This document shows, piece after piece, positions 44,728 to 53,778 of a DNA stretch of 64,000 bases (the stretch's first letter is position 1; each line of letters opens with the position of its first letter). Origin of the DNA: Nocardioides panzhihuensis (GTDB taxonomy: Bacteria; Actinomycetota; Actinomycetes; Propionibacteriales; Nocardioidaceae); assembly GCF_013408335.1 (NCBI RefSeq), contig NZ_JACBZR010000001.1:3162001-3226000 (forward strand). The letters are read 5' to 3'. A program made the position numbers and the translations under genes. The notes beneath the pieces are model-generated. The model was not told where the DNA came from. It did not search any database and saw only the letters and a list, made by a program, of their open reading frames with translations.

Positions 44728-45312
44728 TCACTGCACTCGTACGTTGGACTGGCGGCTGGCTCTGCCGCGTCGCGGCGAGTCGACCAGGATCCGGCAGGTC
44801 ACCGCGTTGTCGGGGAACGCCGAGGCGAGGTCCTGCGAGCAGGTCTCGGCGGCGTCGGTGATCGACGCGACCGAGGCGACCGGGTCGATCCGCCCGCGCA
44901 GCAGGATCACCGGCCGCGACCGGATGGTCACCACCGTCCCGCTGACGCCGGTGAGGGCAGCCAGGCTCTCGATCCGGTCGGCGGCCGCGTCCGCGATCGA
45001 ACGCAGGTCGGCCTGGACCCGCCCCGTCTGGTCACTGGCCTGGAGGCGCAGGGTCGAGGGGCCGCGACGCCCGAGGTGAGCCACCAGCCACACCAGGCCG
45101 AGCAGCCCGAGCAGAACGCCGACTGCGGCGAACGCCCACGGGAACCAGCTGGAGCCCACGATCTCGGCGGCCGGGTCGGCGGACAGCTCGTCCGGGTAGC
45201 CCTGCAGCACCCACTGGTAGTGCCAGTCGACGATCAGCAGCCCGAGGGCGACCAGAAGTACGCCGGCGAACAGGGTGAGTCCTCGGTCGAACCTGATCAC
45301 TCGAGGAGTCAT
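44728..45312 (-). CDS. Membrane-anchored Asp23-operon protein (AmaP/DUF6286-like)
   Basis: 194 aa. Two N-terminal membrane segments (LTLFAGVLLVALGLLIVDW and WAFAAVGVLLGLLGLVWLVA) and a cytoplasmic C-terminal domain (STLRLQASDQTGRVQADLRS onward, SVTCRILVDSPRR end) with the beta-alpha pattern of Asp23-like domains. It probably anchors Asp23/Gls24 proteins to the membrane. ATG at 45312 has GGAGGTG and overlaps the upstream stop. Confidence 0.7.
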   Translation of the reverse strand: MTPRVIRFDRGLTLFAGVLLVALGLLIVDWHYQWVLQGYPDELSADPAAEIVGSSWFPWAFAAVGVLLGLLGLVWLVAHLGRRGPSTLRLQASDQTGRVQADLRSIADAAADRIESLAALTGVSGTVVTIRSRPVILLRGRIDPVASVASITDAAETCSQDLASAFPDNAVTCRILVDSPRRGRASRQSNVRVQ

Positions 45313-45914
45313 CGGGGCACCTCCGTGGCTCGGACCTTGATGCTGGCTCCGGTGAGCCAGCCGACCTCTTCGTCGAGGACGGCCCGCACGTGCTCGGCCA
45401 CCTCGGCCGCCTCCTGGGGACCGTCGGGAGTGTTGCGCGCAGCGACGACGATGTCGACGACGGTGCGACGCCGAGTGCTGCGTGAGGAGTCGGCGGACAC
45501 GACCCCGGGGAGCCGGTCGGCGGTCTCCTGAGCCAGGGCCGCGACGGCACCGGGCGCGAGCCAGAGGTCGGCATCGCCCGTCACTCGCAGGTGCGTACGC
45601 CGCCCGGGCCGGAGCCCGAGCCAGATCAGCACCAGCCCGGCGAGCACGACGACTCCGCCGACGATCGCCAGTCCGACGGAGGCGCGCAGGCCGTCGCTGC
45701 CGTCCACCAGGACGGGAGCGATCGGCGAGCCGGTGGCCCACCCCTGGCTGACCAGGAGGTCACGGACCGCGATCACGGCGATCCCGATCAGGACCAGCGC
45801 GAGCACCGTGGCCGCCAGGACCACTACCGGCGCGCGGCGAGGCTGGGTGCGCGGCGCGGGCGGACGAGAGCTCGGTGCGACCTGCTCGTCCTGTTCAACG
45901 GTCTGCGTGCTCAT
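45309..45914 (-). CDS. Asp23-operon membrane protein (DUF6286-like)
   Basis: 201 aa. Basic N-terminus, then VVVLAATVLALVLIGIAVI and VGLAIVGGVVVLAGLVLIWL as membrane segments; a 100-residue soluble C-terminus (DADLWLAPGAVAALAQETAD, RTVVDIVVAARN). Similar layout to the protein at 44728 and coupled to it. Both belong to the envelope-stress operon. Confidence 0.7.
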   Translation of the reverse strand: MSTQTVEQDEQVAPSSRPPAPRTQPRRAPVVVLAATVLALVLIGIAVIAVRDLLVSQGWATGSPIAPVLVDGSDGLRASVGLAIVGGVVVLAGLVLIWLGLRPGRRTHLRVTGDADLWLAPGAVAALAQETADRLPGVVSADSSRSTRRRTVVDIVVAARNTPDGPQEAAEVAEHVRAVLDEEVGWLTGASIKVRATEVPR

Positions 45915-46321
45915 TCCACTCTCCTTCCGGTGTCGTCGGCGGCGGTCGGGTCGACCGCGTGCACGGTGACGTCCACGCTGCGGACCTCGATGCCGGAGAG
46001 GCGAAAGGCCTCCTCGCGTACGGTGTCTCGCGCCGCCGTGGCGATGCGGGTGACGTTGCCGGGCCAGATCATCGCGACGTCGAGCTTGACCCGGACGGCA
46101 CGGCCCTCTGCCGTGATGTCGGCCTTCGGCAGCGCCATCCCGGTGATGCGGCCGAGCTTGCTGCTCTGCGCCACCGTCCCCGGCAGCCGCAGCGCCGCGA
46201 GCTCGACGATCCGCTGGAGCGCCTTGTTCCGGACCTCCAGCGTCCCGCGGTCCTCCGCCTGGTCAGCGGGCTCGGGGTCGGTTTCGAGGACGGCCGTCTG
46301 GCGCGCCGGGGACTCAACCAC
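45911..46321 (-). CDS. Asp23/Gls24-family protein
   Basis: 136 aa. The core about 33-125 has the Asp23 pattern of two beta-alpha-beta units: RNKALQRIVELAALRLPGT, AVRVKLDVAMIWPGNVTRIA and SGIEVRSVDVTVHAVDP. GTG start at 46321. Asp23 proteins coat the inner membrane face and respond to cell-wall stress. One of three in this operon. Confidence 0.78.
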   Translation of the reverse strand: MVESPARQTAVLETDPEPADQAEDRGTLEVRNKALQRIVELAALRLPGTVAQSSKLGRITGMALPKADITAEGRAVRVKLDVAMIWPGNVTRIATAARDTVREEAFRLSGIEVRSVDVTVHAVDPTAADDTGRRVE

Positions 46322-46490
46322 GGCGTCCTCGCAGCAGGCTACGAAGGTCGAGCTCGCCGTCGACCTGGCCCCCGATGAGGTAGCCGGCCCCGCCCAGCAC
46401 GATGGCCAGAAGCAGGCCGACGAGCCCCCCGGTGACGATGGCGATCGTGAGCAACAGTCCGGCGACCAGGCCGAGTGTCGAGTTGGTCAT
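46314..46490 (-). CDS. Small membrane protein (DUF2273-like)
   Basis: 58 aa: one long or two short hydrophobic helices (LGLVAGLLLTIAIVTGGLVG, LLLAIVLGGAGYLIG) and a basic tail (LRSLLRGRRG). AGGAG 8 nt upstream of the ATG at 46490. Small DUF2273-type proteins are common partners in Asp23 operons. It overlaps the next Asp23 gene by 8 nt. Confidence 0.72.
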   Translation of the reverse strand: MTNSTLGLVAGLLLTIAIVTGGLVGLLLAIVLGGAGYLIGGQVDGELDLRSLLRGRRG

Positions 46491-46501
46491 GACGTGTTCT
46501 C

Positions 46502-46864
46502 CTAAGGAAGGTCAGAGCGGGTCGTAGCCGAGGAAGCGCTGTCGGGCAGGTAGATGTCCTCCACCGTGACGTCCACGGGGCCCGACACGTACGGCCGGAC
46601 CGCCTGGCGCACCGCGGCGGTGGTGTCGAGGACCGGTATGCCCCAGTCGAGAACGACGTGGACCGAGCAGCCGGGCTCACGCATCCGCACTCCGTTCACG
46701 CGGCGGCCCGGAAGATAGGTGGCCACCTCCCCCACGGCCCCGGCGTGCAGATCGTGGACCCCAGGCACCGCGAGGACGGCGGCCGCGACGAGGTCGACGA
46801 CCTCCGGCGCGGCGCCGTCGGCGCCGTCGTGGTCCTGCGGGGAAGGGTCGGTGTGCACCGTCAC
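46502..46864 (-). CDS. Asp23/Gls24-family protein
   Basis: 120 aa. Acidic N-terminal tail, then VDLVAAAVLAVPGVHDLHAG, GCSVHVVLDWGIPVLDTTAA and VDVTVEDIYLP as the domain core. GTG at 46864 overlaps the upstream Asp23 stop. Second Asp23 copy. Confidence 0.75.
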   Translation of the reverse strand: MTVHTDPSPQDHDGADGAAPEVVDLVAAAVLAVPGVHDLHAGAVGEVATYLPGRRVNGVRMREPGCSVHVVLDWGIPVLDTTAAVRQAVRPYVSGPVDVTVEDIYLPDSASSATTRSDLP

Positions 46865-47343
46865 TCCACCCGCCGGCCGGCGTCCTGGTCGGCGTCGCTG
46901 GTCTCGTCCTCGAGGAAGACGTCGTGCACGGTGATGTTGACCTCGGTGACCTCGAGGCCGGTCATGCGCTCGACCGACGCCTTCACGTTGCGGCGGATGG
47001 CGCTGGCGAGGTCAGGGATCGAGGTGCCGTACTCAGCGACGATGTCGAGGTCGGCGGCAGCCTGCCGCTCCCCCACCTCCACAGCGACGCCCTGGCCGAG
47101 ATTCGTACGCGAGCCGGGGATGCGCTCGCGGAGAGCCCCCGCAGCGCGCGCCGCGCCGCCGCCGAGGTCGTGCACACCACTGATCTCGCGCGCAGCGATC
47201 CCTGCGATCTTCGAGACCACGGTGTCAGCGATCGAGGTGCGTCCGAACTCGCTCGCCAACGCGCCCGAGTCGCCCCGGTCCGTCGACTGGCTCTGGCTGT
47301 CGTTCGTCAGCGAGCTCGTGGTTCCGGTCTTCGACTGCGTCAT
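46861..47343 (-). CDS. Asp23/Gls24-family protein, first gene of the operon
   Basis: 160 aa. N-terminal Ser/Thr/Gln-rich disordered tail (1-35), then TSIADTVVSKIAGIAAREIS, GVAVEVGERQAAADLDIVAE and LEVTEVNITVHDVFL. This is the most typical Asp23 copy. AGGAAGG precedes the ATG at 47343. Promoter must lie in the 188-bp gap shared with the divergent sigma gene, which suggests that sigma factor drives this operon. Confidence 0.85.
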   Translation of the reverse strand: MTQSKTGTTSSLTNDSQSQSTDRGDSGALASEFGRTSIADTVVSKIAGIAAREISGVHDLGGGAARAAGALRERIPGSRTNLGQGVAVEVGERQAAADLDIVAEYGTSIPDLASAIRRNVKASVERMTGLEVTEVNITVHDVFLEDETSDADQDAGRRVE

Positions 47344-47531
47344 GAGAAGAACCTTCCTGATGATGTTCGGTGGTGTTCGTGGGTGTTGACGCCGGTTAGT
47401 CGCGGCTACATCTCGAAATGTCACAGAAATCCTGGTGTGTTCTACATCACATATCTTTGCTCAAGGGTGGTAGAACTTCACCTATCTGCAATCTGCCTCG
47501 TCGTGGCAGCAGAAGAAGGACTCGGGGGGCA

Positions 47532-48101
47532 ATGTCGGAACCGCAGGCGTCATCGGAGCCGTCGGCGACGGATGATGCCCTTGTGCGCGCGGCCCGTCTG
47601 GGCGACCAGGAGGCCTTCCGGGAGATCGTGGATCGCCACGGCCCCGCCATGTACCGCTACGCCCTCCGTCTGGTCGGTGACTCCACGGACGCCGCCGAAG
47701 CGACCCAGGAGGCCTTCGTCTCGGCCTGGCGCGGCCTGTCCGGCTTCGCCGGACACTCCTCGCTGCGTACGTGGCTGATCCGTCTCGTGCACCGCCGTGC
47801 GGCCGATCTCCAGCGGAACCGACGTGCGACTCCGATCGACGACGGGCTGCTGTCGCGACTGTCTCCGGCGGCGGCGGACAACCCGCTGCAGACCGTGATC
47901 GACGCCGAGCTCCTACAGGCGCTGCAGCTAGCATTGAATGAACTACCGTGGCACCAAAGGGCGGCCTGGCTCCTGCGGGAGGTCGAAGAGATGAGCTACG
48001 AGGAGATCTCCGTCGCCCTGGCCATGCCGATCGGCGCCGTCCGGGGACATCTCTACCGTGGTCGACGCACACTCGCGGAGAGGATGGCACGATGGCGCTA
48101 G
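47532..48101 (+). CDS. ECF-type RNA polymerase sigma factor
   Basis: 189 aa. Sigma region 2: AFREIVDRHGPAMYRYALRL and DAAEATQEAFVSAWRGL; region 4: LPWHQRAAWLLREVEEMSYE, then EISVALAMPIGAVRGHLYRG for -35 recognition. Start ATG 47532 after a G-run. Divergent from the Asp23 operon, followed with 10-nt overlap by a small Asp23-like gene that could act as its partner or anti-sigma. Probably governs envelope stress. Confidence 0.88.
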   Translation: MSEPQASSEPSATDDALVRAARLGDQEAFREIVDRHGPAMYRYALRLVGDSTDAAEATQEAFVSAWRGLSGFAGHSSLRTWLIRLVHRRAADLQRNRRATPIDDGLLSRLSPAAADNPLQTVIDAELLQALQLALNELPWHQRAAWLLREVEEMSYEEISVALAMPIGAVRGHLYRGRRTLAERMARWR

Positions 48102-48565
48102 ATCCCAGCCCGCTCGACCGCGCTGTCCGCGCCGCCCGAGCCGATGAGCCCGAGGGATGGGTTGACCTTGCCGAGTCGATCATGTCGCGGGTGCGCCGGG
48201 TCGTCGTCCCGTCCGAGCCGATCCTGACGTTCACCGCGCAGGGCGCATCCTCGCGCGATACGGAGGGCTCGGAGACCTTCGTCTCCGCACGCGTGGTCAC
48301 CGCCGCGCTGCGCCGACTGCTCCAGGAGCATCCGACCCACGCCCCGGAGACCATCGACCTGCACGTCGACGACAGCCGCCTGACCGGCGTCGACATCCGC
48401 CTGGTCGCCAGGTTCGGCGTCGAGCTCCACCCGCTCGCGGACACCCTGCGTCCGCAGATCTACGCCATCCTCCGAGACCTCCTCGGTCCGGCGCCCGGTG
48501 TCGACCCGTCGATGATCGAGATCGAGTACGTCGACGTCACCCGAGGCGACCCGAACAAGACCTGA
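48092..48565 (+). CDS. Hypothetical partner of the sigma factor, Asp23-like region
   Basis: 157 aa. No membrane segment and no zinc-binding anti-sigma motif. The middle (FVSARVVTAALRRLLQEHPT, ETIDLHVDDSRLTGVDIRLV, IEIEYVDV) repeats the strand-helix-strand pattern of Asp23 proteins. Overlaps the sigma stop by 10 nt, so it is co-translated. I infer a regulatory or structural link between sigma factor and the Asp23 coat. Confidence 0.6.
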   Translation: MALDPSPLDRAVRAARADEPEGWVDLAESIMSRVRRVVVPSEPILTFTAQGASSRDTEGSETFVSARVVTAALRRLLQEHPTHAPETIDLHVDDSRLTGVDIRLVARFGVELHPLADTLRPQIYAILRDLLGPAPGVDPSMIEIEYVDVTRGDPNKT

Positions 48566-48577
48566 CCGGGTCGTCGG

Positions 48578-50257
48578 TCACTGCAGCCATTTCCGAGCGC
48601 CGATCACCGCGGCCAGCTCGTCGGTTCGCTGATCGGTCCAGCCCGGCGGCGGCAGGATCGCCGCCCAGGCATGCACCGGCGCCGTGCCGAACTGGTGGCC
48701 CTGTCCGCTCGGCACCGAGTTGGCAGAGAACTGGTCGACGCCCAGCTGCAGCATCGTCACCCCGGGGATCCAGCGTACGTTCGGGGAGACGTCGCGTCCG
48801 CGCTCCTCCTCCAGCCAGTCCGGACGTTCGAGCGCCACTGACGGCGACCACCAGGTGATCGGGTCGTTCGCGTGCTGGAGATACCCGATCCGGGTGCCGT
48901 CCCAGGCTCCGGGAGCCTCCCAGTCCTCGGGCCTGTCGGCGAACCGGACGATCTCGCCGTCGTCCACGACTGGGAGCACCTGAGGAGTCCCCGGCTCGCG
49001 CTCCTCGGTGAACCGGTCCCAGAGTCGGTTGTCGGCGGTCGGGCCCACGAAGAGGGCGCCATCGGTGCGGGTGGCGAGGTCATGGGCTCCGCTGAACGCC
49101 GCCTCGCCACCGAAGCTGCCCAGGCTCTCGCCGCTCACGACCAGCAGCGGGCGGTCGGCCTCGGGGATCTCCAGCCAGCGTCCGTAGATGGCGTCGAAGA
49201 GCGCCAAGCCGGCATCCTGCGCACGCTGCCGGTCCAGGATGAAGGACATCCAGCTCGGGAGGTAGGAGTACTGCAGGCTGACCGTCGCCGTGTCGCCACC
49301 CCACATGAACTCCAGCGCCTGGGCCTGGTTCTCGTTGACCCAGCCCCGACCGGTGCCGGTCACCACGTTGATCACGGCACGGTCGAAACCCCCGAGCGCG
49401 TCGAGCTCGGCCACCGCGGTCCTCGCCTCGTCGCGGATGTCGACGCCTTCAGGGCCGGCCCCGACGTACGCCCGGACCGGCTGTTTGGCAGGCTCCTGGG
49501 TGAACTCGCCGATGTCCGCGGCGGTCGGGGCGCTCGCGATGAAGACCCGCCCCTGGCGACCCAGGGCGTCCCATGTCTGGGACGAGGCCGGGCCGGCGGT
49601 GAGCTCGGGCGTCGTCGGGGCGGGTACGTCGGTGCTGAACTCCTCGTTGATCGTCGCGAAGCTCGCGTCGAGGGCGCCCAGCAGCCGGTTGCCGCCCACC
49701 CCGATCGCCAGCTCGTAGATCAGGACCGCAGCGAGCAGGCCGCCGATCACGGCAGACGGGGCAGCGGGAAGGAAACGGCCGACGAACCGGCCGATCGAGC
49801 GGCCTAGCGCCTTGATCCCTCGCGACAGGCCGAGCAGCAGCGCGAACAGGACCGCGGTGATCAGCACGGTGAGCACCAGGTGACCGACGCCCACCTGGTC
49901 GGCTTCGACCAGGCCGCGGACCTCGTTCTCCCAGCGCAGAGCCAGTCCCAGCGCCACCAGGGTGCCGAGACCGCCGCCGACGGCCAGGACCCGCCACGCG
50001 ATCACCCGCGCCCTGCCGGCCAACCGCCCACCGCAGCTGCGGACCAGCCACCCGGCCGACGCGCCTGCGCCGTAGCCGGCAAGCATGCACAGCGCGGTGA
50101 GCAGCGCCTGGAAGAGCGCTGTCCGCGGCATCAGTGACGGGGTCAGTGACGCCCACAGGAGCACGGTGGCGCCGGCGGTCGCCGCGAACGGCGCTCGCAG
50201 CTGGCTGCGAAGTGCGCTGATCGCGCGGGCGACCCTTGGACGCCAGATGTCGCTCAC
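48578..50257 (-). CDS. Integral-membrane alpha/beta hydrolase (Abhydrolase_9 type)
   Basis: 559 aa. Residues 1-200 carry about five membrane helices (ATVLLWASLTPSLMPRTALF, VLTVLITAVLFALLLGL); the C-terminal 350 residues are an alpha/beta hydrolase with the nucleophile elbow VSGESLGSFGG and FIASAPTAADIGEF. The late segment RDVSPNVRWIPGVTMLQLGV is typical of the family. Substrate is unknown; the active site should face outside or lie at the membrane. Start is a GTG at 50257 or a TTG at 50263. Confidence 0.82.
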   Translation of the reverse strand: MSDIWRPRVARAISALRSQLRAPFAATAGATVLLWASLTPSLMPRTALFQALLTALCMLAGYGAGASAGWLVRSCGGRLAGRARVIAWRVLAVGGGLGTLVALGLALRWENEVRGLVEADQVGVGHLVLTVLITAVLFALLLGLSRGIKALGRSIGRFVGRFLPAAPSAVIGGLLAAVLIYELAIGVGGNRLLGALDASFATINEEFSTDVPAPTTPELTAGPASSQTWDALGRQGRVFIASAPTAADIGEFTQEPAKQPVRAYVGAGPEGVDIRDEARTAVAELDALGGFDRAVINVVTGTGRGWVNENQAQALEFMWGGDTATVSLQYSYLPSWMSFILDRQRAQDAGLALFDAIYGRWLEIPEADRPLLVVSGESLGSFGGEAAFSGAHDLATRTDGALFVGPTADNRLWDRFTEEREPGTPQVLPVVDDGEIVRFADRPEDWEAPGAWDGTRIGYLQHANDPITWWSPSVALERPDWLEEERGRDVSPNVRWIPGVTMLQLGVDQFSANSVPSGQGHQFGTAPVHAWAAILPPPGWTDQRTDELAAVIGARKWLQ

Positions 50258-50328
50258 CGTCAAGATGCTAGCGACACACCTCGTGGGTCGGGCCCCCTTT
50301 CAAGGCGAAACCCGGCGCGCGCCGGCAC

Positions 50329-51261
50329 TCAGCCTGGAGGCAGTGCCGGGACACCGACCGCTGGCGTCGGCGGCGTGCCGTCGGTCTCCTCGACCATGCC
50401 GGACGGGCTGCGGCCTCCTGCTCGTTCTGCTCCCACCCCGGCCGCGACCACCAGCCCGATCCCGAGGACGGCGATGAGGTTGGGTACCTGATGGAGGGCG
50501 AAGAACCCGATCACCAGTGCGATCGCCGGCTCGAGCGCCATGAGTGTCCCGAAAGCGCCGGCGGTGAGGCGACGCAGCGCCCCCATCTCCAGGGCGAAGG
50601 GCACCACCGGCACCAGGAGCGCCAGTCCGAGGCCGGCCAGCAGGAGCTCGGGCGTGAGCTTTCCGACGATGCCCGGTCCGACCACGAAGGTTGCGACCAC
50701 GGCCGCGACCGGCATGGAGATCGCGAGGCCACCGATGCCACTGACCGCATCGCCGACTCGCTGTGTCAGCAGGATGTAGCCCGCCCAGCACACCGCCGCG
50801 CTCAGGGCGAACGCGACACCGACCCCGTCCACAGCGCCGTCCCACGGTTGGGTCAGACACACCACACCACCGGCCGCCACGAGAGCCCATGCTCGCGCGA
50901 TGCCGCGGCTGCGGAGGACAGCCACCCCGAGCGGTCCCAGGAACTCCAGCGCAGCCGCCGTGCCGAGCGGGAGCCGGGTCAGCGCTGCCATGAACAGCAG
51001 GGTCATGCCGGAGGTGACCACGCCGAGTGCGACACCGGCCAGCAGCGTCTCGCGGCTGAACGAGGAGAGACGCGGTCGCACGAGGACGAGAAGGAGCAGA
51101 CCTGCCCAGAACAGGCGCAGCCAGGCGACCCCCGCCGAACCGAGCTGATCGATCAGGCCAACCGAGGCGGCGAGCCCGAGCTGTACGCAGAGCATGGCCA
51201 CCACCGCCATCGAGGTGCCGGTGCGAGCGGAGGGGGCGTGGCGGGCAGCCGATCTGAACAT
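50329..51261 (-). CDS. EamA/RhtA-type metabolite exporter
   Basis: 310 aa, ten predicted membrane helices in two EamA repeats ([20 protein letters not shown] opening the first; [20 protein letters not shown] opening the second). Related to RhtA-type threonine/homoserine exporters. The C-terminal 30 residues are polar. Divergent from the LysR gene, which likely controls it. Confidence 0.82.
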   Translation of the reverse strand: MFRSAARHAPSARTGTSMAVVAMLCVQLGLAASVGLIDQLGSAGVAWLRLFWAGLLLLVLVRPRLSSFSRETLLAGVALGVVTSGMTLLFMAALTRLPLGTAAALEFLGPLGVAVLRSRGIARAWALVAAGGVVCLTQPWDGAVDGVGVAFALSAAVCWAGYILLTQRVGDAVSGIGGLAISMPVAAVVATFVVGPGIVGKLTPELLLAGLGLALLVPVVPFALEMGALRRLTAGAFGTLMALEPAIALVIGFFALHQVPNLIAVLGIGLVVAAGVGAERAGGRSPSGMVEETDGTPPTPAVGVPALPPG

Positions 51262-51302
51262 GAGGACCAGTGGACCTCATCCCATCTGTTCGCGTCCACG
51301 TG

Positions 51303-51321
51303 ACATTGCTAGACATAATGT
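51303..51321. promoter_or_regulatory. Possible LysR-type box
   Basis: ACATT-N9-AATGT dyad in the 84-bp gap between the EamA and LysR genes; it fits the T-N11-A form of LysR-regulated promoters. Confidence 0.45.
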
Positions 51322-51345
51322 TCATTGATCCGAAACGATAGACAC

Positions 51346-52209
51346 GTGGACGTACGCAGGCTCAAGATGTTGCTCGAGCTCTCTCGCCTCGGCTCGATGC
51401 ACGAGGTCGCCGACGAGATCGGCACCACCACCTCAACCGTGTCCCAAGCCATCGCCGCCCTCGCCCGCGACGTCGGTACCGCGCTCATCGAGCCCGATGG
51501 CCGGCGGGTGCGACTCACCCCAGCAGGCCATCGTCTGGCCGAACATGCCGTCACCATCCTGGCGGCGGTCGATGCCGCCCGTCTGGACCTGGATCCCGAC
51601 GCGGAGCCGATCGGTGTGGTCCGGGTGGCCGGATTCGCCACCGCGATCCGCCGCTCCCTCATGCCGGTGATCGACGACCTCCGGCACGTTCATCCCGGCA
51701 TCGAGGTGCGGGTGCGCGAGCACGAGCCGCCCGAGGCGCTGGCGTCGCTTGCACGCGACGACGTCGACCTCGCTCTCGTCTACGACTACAACCTCGCCCC
51801 CGCCTCCTGGCGCAGCGACCACGACACCACCGCACTGTGGGAGGTCGAATGGGGTCTCGGGATGCCGACGTCCGAGCCGCGTGCCCCGCTCGCGACTTTC
51901 GCCGACCGCGACTGGATCGTGAACTCGCGCCACACCGCCGACGAGGAGGTGCTGCGCACCCTGGCCTCGATGGCGGGATTCACGCCCCGAGTGGTCCACC
52001 GTGTCGACGCTCTGGAGCTCGTCGACGACCTCATCCTCGCTGGTCACGGGCTCGCGTTGCTGCCGCGAGGGCGCACGTCTCGCCGCGGCGTCACCGTACG
52101 GCCGTTGACCGACCCGACGGTACGGCTGCGCGGCTATGCCGCGACGCGCCGCGGGCGCGACCGATGGCCACCTCTACGGGCACTCCTGAACCGGCTGCCC
52201 CAGGTCTGA
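51346..52209 (+). CDS. LysR-family regulator
   Basis: 287 aa. N-terminal winged HTH: RRLKMLLELSRLGSMHEVAD, TTTSTVSQAIAALARDVGTA, RVRLTPAGHRLAEHA; C-terminal periplasmic-binding-like effector domain from about residue 90. GTG at 51346 gives the family start VDVRRLKML. No ribosome-binding sequence is obvious. Divergent from the exporter gene, the usual layout for a LysR and its target. Confidence 0.85.
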   Translation: MDVRRLKMLLELSRLGSMHEVADEIGTTTSTVSQAIAALARDVGTALIEPDGRRVRLTPAGHRLAEHAVTILAAVDAARLDLDPDAEPIGVVRVAGFATAIRRSLMPVIDDLRHVHPGIEVRVREHEPPEALASLARDDVDLALVYDYNLAPASWRSDHDTTALWEVEWGLGMPTSEPRAPLATFADRDWIVNSRHTADEEVLRTLASMAGFTPRVVHRVDALELVDDLILAGHGLALLPRGRTSRRGVTVRPLTDPTVRLRGYAATRRGRDRWPPLRALLNRLPQV

Positions 52210-52297
52210 CCGGCCTCCGACTGCCAAGATCGTCTCGTGCCCATACCTCCCACGCCCTGCTTGCCCCTCCCCCAGGGGGAGAGGCAAGGATGACCGC

Positions 52298-53116
52298 ATG
52301 AGCGAGCCGCTGCTGTCCATCGGGACGTTCTCGCGCGCGGCCAGCCTGTCCGTCAAGACGCTTCGCGCCTACCACGCGCAGGGCCTGCTCACCCCGGCCG
52401 CGGTGGACCCGGAAACCGGTTTCCGTCGGTACGCCGCCGGGCAGCTCGCGGATGCTGCCGTGATCCGCCGGCTCCGTGACCTGGAGGTTCCGCTCGCCGA
52501 CGTCGCCACGATCCTGGCCGCGCGGGACCCGGAGGTCACCGCGGCGACTCTGGCGCGCCATGCCGACCAGATGCGTGAGCGCGCGCGACGGGTCGAGCAG
52601 ATCGTCCAGGACCTGCACGCGGCGCCGCCGGAGACCTGGACCCCGCCGCGTCTCGTCGAGCTTCCGGCGACGAGCGCGGTCGCGGTGACCGGTGTCGTCC
52701 GGGACAGCGCCTACGACGCCTTCCTGGTGGCGGCGTACGCGCGGCTCGAGGAGGGCTGCCGGGACGCGGGCGTCGAGGTCACCGGGCCGGCGTCCGCCCT
52801 GTACGACGCGGAGTTCCTCGACGACGCCGAGCAGGAGGTCACGGCGTACTTCCCGGTCCGGGCGCAGGCCGCCCCAGCGGGCACGACCCTGCTGCAGCTG
52901 CCGCCGGTGACGGCCGCGGTCGTCACCCATGCCGGGGACCACGAGACCCTGCCCGACACCTACGGGCTCCTCGGCGCCTGGGTCGCTCAGCACGGAACCC
53001 CGAGCGGGCAGCCGCTGCGGGAGGCGTACGTCGCCAATGTCTCCGACAGCGTGCCGCCGTCGGCCTACCAGACCGACATCGTCTGGCCGCTCATCCCTCG
53101 AAAGGACACTCCATGA
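52298..53116 (+). CDS. MerR-family regulator with GyrI-like effector domain
   Basis: 272 aa. Residues 5-75: MerR HTH (LSIGTFSRAASLSVKTLRAY, DPETGFRRYAAGQLADAAVI), a coiled linker, and a C-terminal GyrI/AraC-effector-like domain (from about 110) for small-molecule binding. The start at 52298 follows AGGATGACCGC. Coupled to the VOC gene by ATGA, so both respond to one signal, perhaps a drug or toxic aldehyde. Confidence 0.82.
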   Translation: MSEPLLSIGTFSRAASLSVKTLRAYHAQGLLTPAAVDPETGFRRYAAGQLADAAVIRRLRDLEVPLADVATILAARDPEVTAATLARHADQMRERARRVEQIVQDLHAAPPETWTPPRLVELPATSAVAVTGVVRDSAYDAFLVAAYARLEEGCRDAGVEVTGPASALYDAEFLDDAEQEVTAYFPVRAQAAPAGTTLLQLPPVTAAVVTHAGDHETLPDTYGLLGAWVAQHGTPSGQPLREAYVANVSDSVPPSAYQTDIVWPLIPRKDTP

Positions 53117-53472
53117 CACTGACCCTCGGCGCGATCAGCTTCGACTGCTCCGACGCGCTGCGTACCGCGACGTTCTGGGCCGCCGCGCTGGACCGAAGGC
53201 TCGACGAGGACAGCACCGAGGAGTTCAGCTCCATCGGCCTGAAGCAGCCGGCCCCCGGCGTACCGGCTTGGTTGTTCGCGCGGGTGCCCGAGCCGCGACA
53301 GGCGAAGAACCGCGCCCACCCGGACCTCATCGCTCCGGACCGCCCGGCGGAGGTCGCTCGCCTGGTGGATCTCGGCGCCACGGTCCTCGGCGAGCACGAG
53401 GAGAGCGGCATCGAGTGGACGGTCCTGCGCGACGTCGAGGGCAACGAGTTCTGCGTCGCCACCGCGCACTGA
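53113..53472 (+). CDS. VOC-family (glyoxalase-like) protein
   Basis: 119 aa, single VOC module: GAISFDCSDALRTATFWAAA at the start and DVEGNEFCVATAH at the end. Such proteins bind or modify small toxic compounds. Its last six bases already belong to the araC-end repeat described at 53467, so the 3' end may have been replaced in a rearrangement. Confidence 0.78.
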   Translation: MTLTLGAISFDCSDALRTATFWAAALDRRLDEDSTEEFSSIGLKQPAPGVPAWLFARVPEPRQAKNRAHPDLIAPDRPAEVARLVDLGATVLGEHEESGIEWTVLRDVEGNEFCVATAH

Positions 53473-53571
53473 GCTCTGCTGCCGGCGACTCGCCGAGCTG
53501 CTCGGCGACCGGGTGGTGGTCACGTTCGACGGGAAGTTCCTCGACTACAACTGGTGAGGACCCTCACCGGG
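53467..53571. other. Recombination scar: AraC 3' end joined to cyanase 3' end
   Basis: Bases 53467-53493 are identical to 55232-55258 (end of the PAS-AraC gene). Bases 53504-53571 match 57480-57547 (end and downstream hairpin of the cyanase gene) with one mismatch. The pieces keep the same order and strand as at the intact locus but are only 10 bp apart, where the intact ones are 2.2 kb apart. So this is the leftover of a second copy of the AraC-channel-cyanase locus after an internal deletion. Confidence 0.8.
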
Positions 53572-53638
53572 GGTATGGCCGGAACCGGGACCTGGTCCCC
53601 GGCCGGATCAGCTAATTCGAGAGGGTCGAAGGTCCCGT

Positions 53639-53657
53639 CTACCCCAATATTGGGTAG
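53639..53657. promoter_or_regulatory. AT-centred palindrome upstream of the LPXTG gene
   Basis: CTACC-CCAATATTGG-GTAG: symmetric except for one base, centred on AATATT. It lies 237 nt upstream of the LPXTG start and is a candidate operator. Confidence 0.45.
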
Positions 53658-53778
53658 GTGAAGAGAGTTCCTGCAACCCGCTGAGACAGCGCCGGGAGAC
53701 CCTCCTCTCACAGGCCTCGCCGAGGCGGCCCACCAGCCGCACTTGCTCCTCGGTTTCAAGAGGTCCCCAGGATGCACC

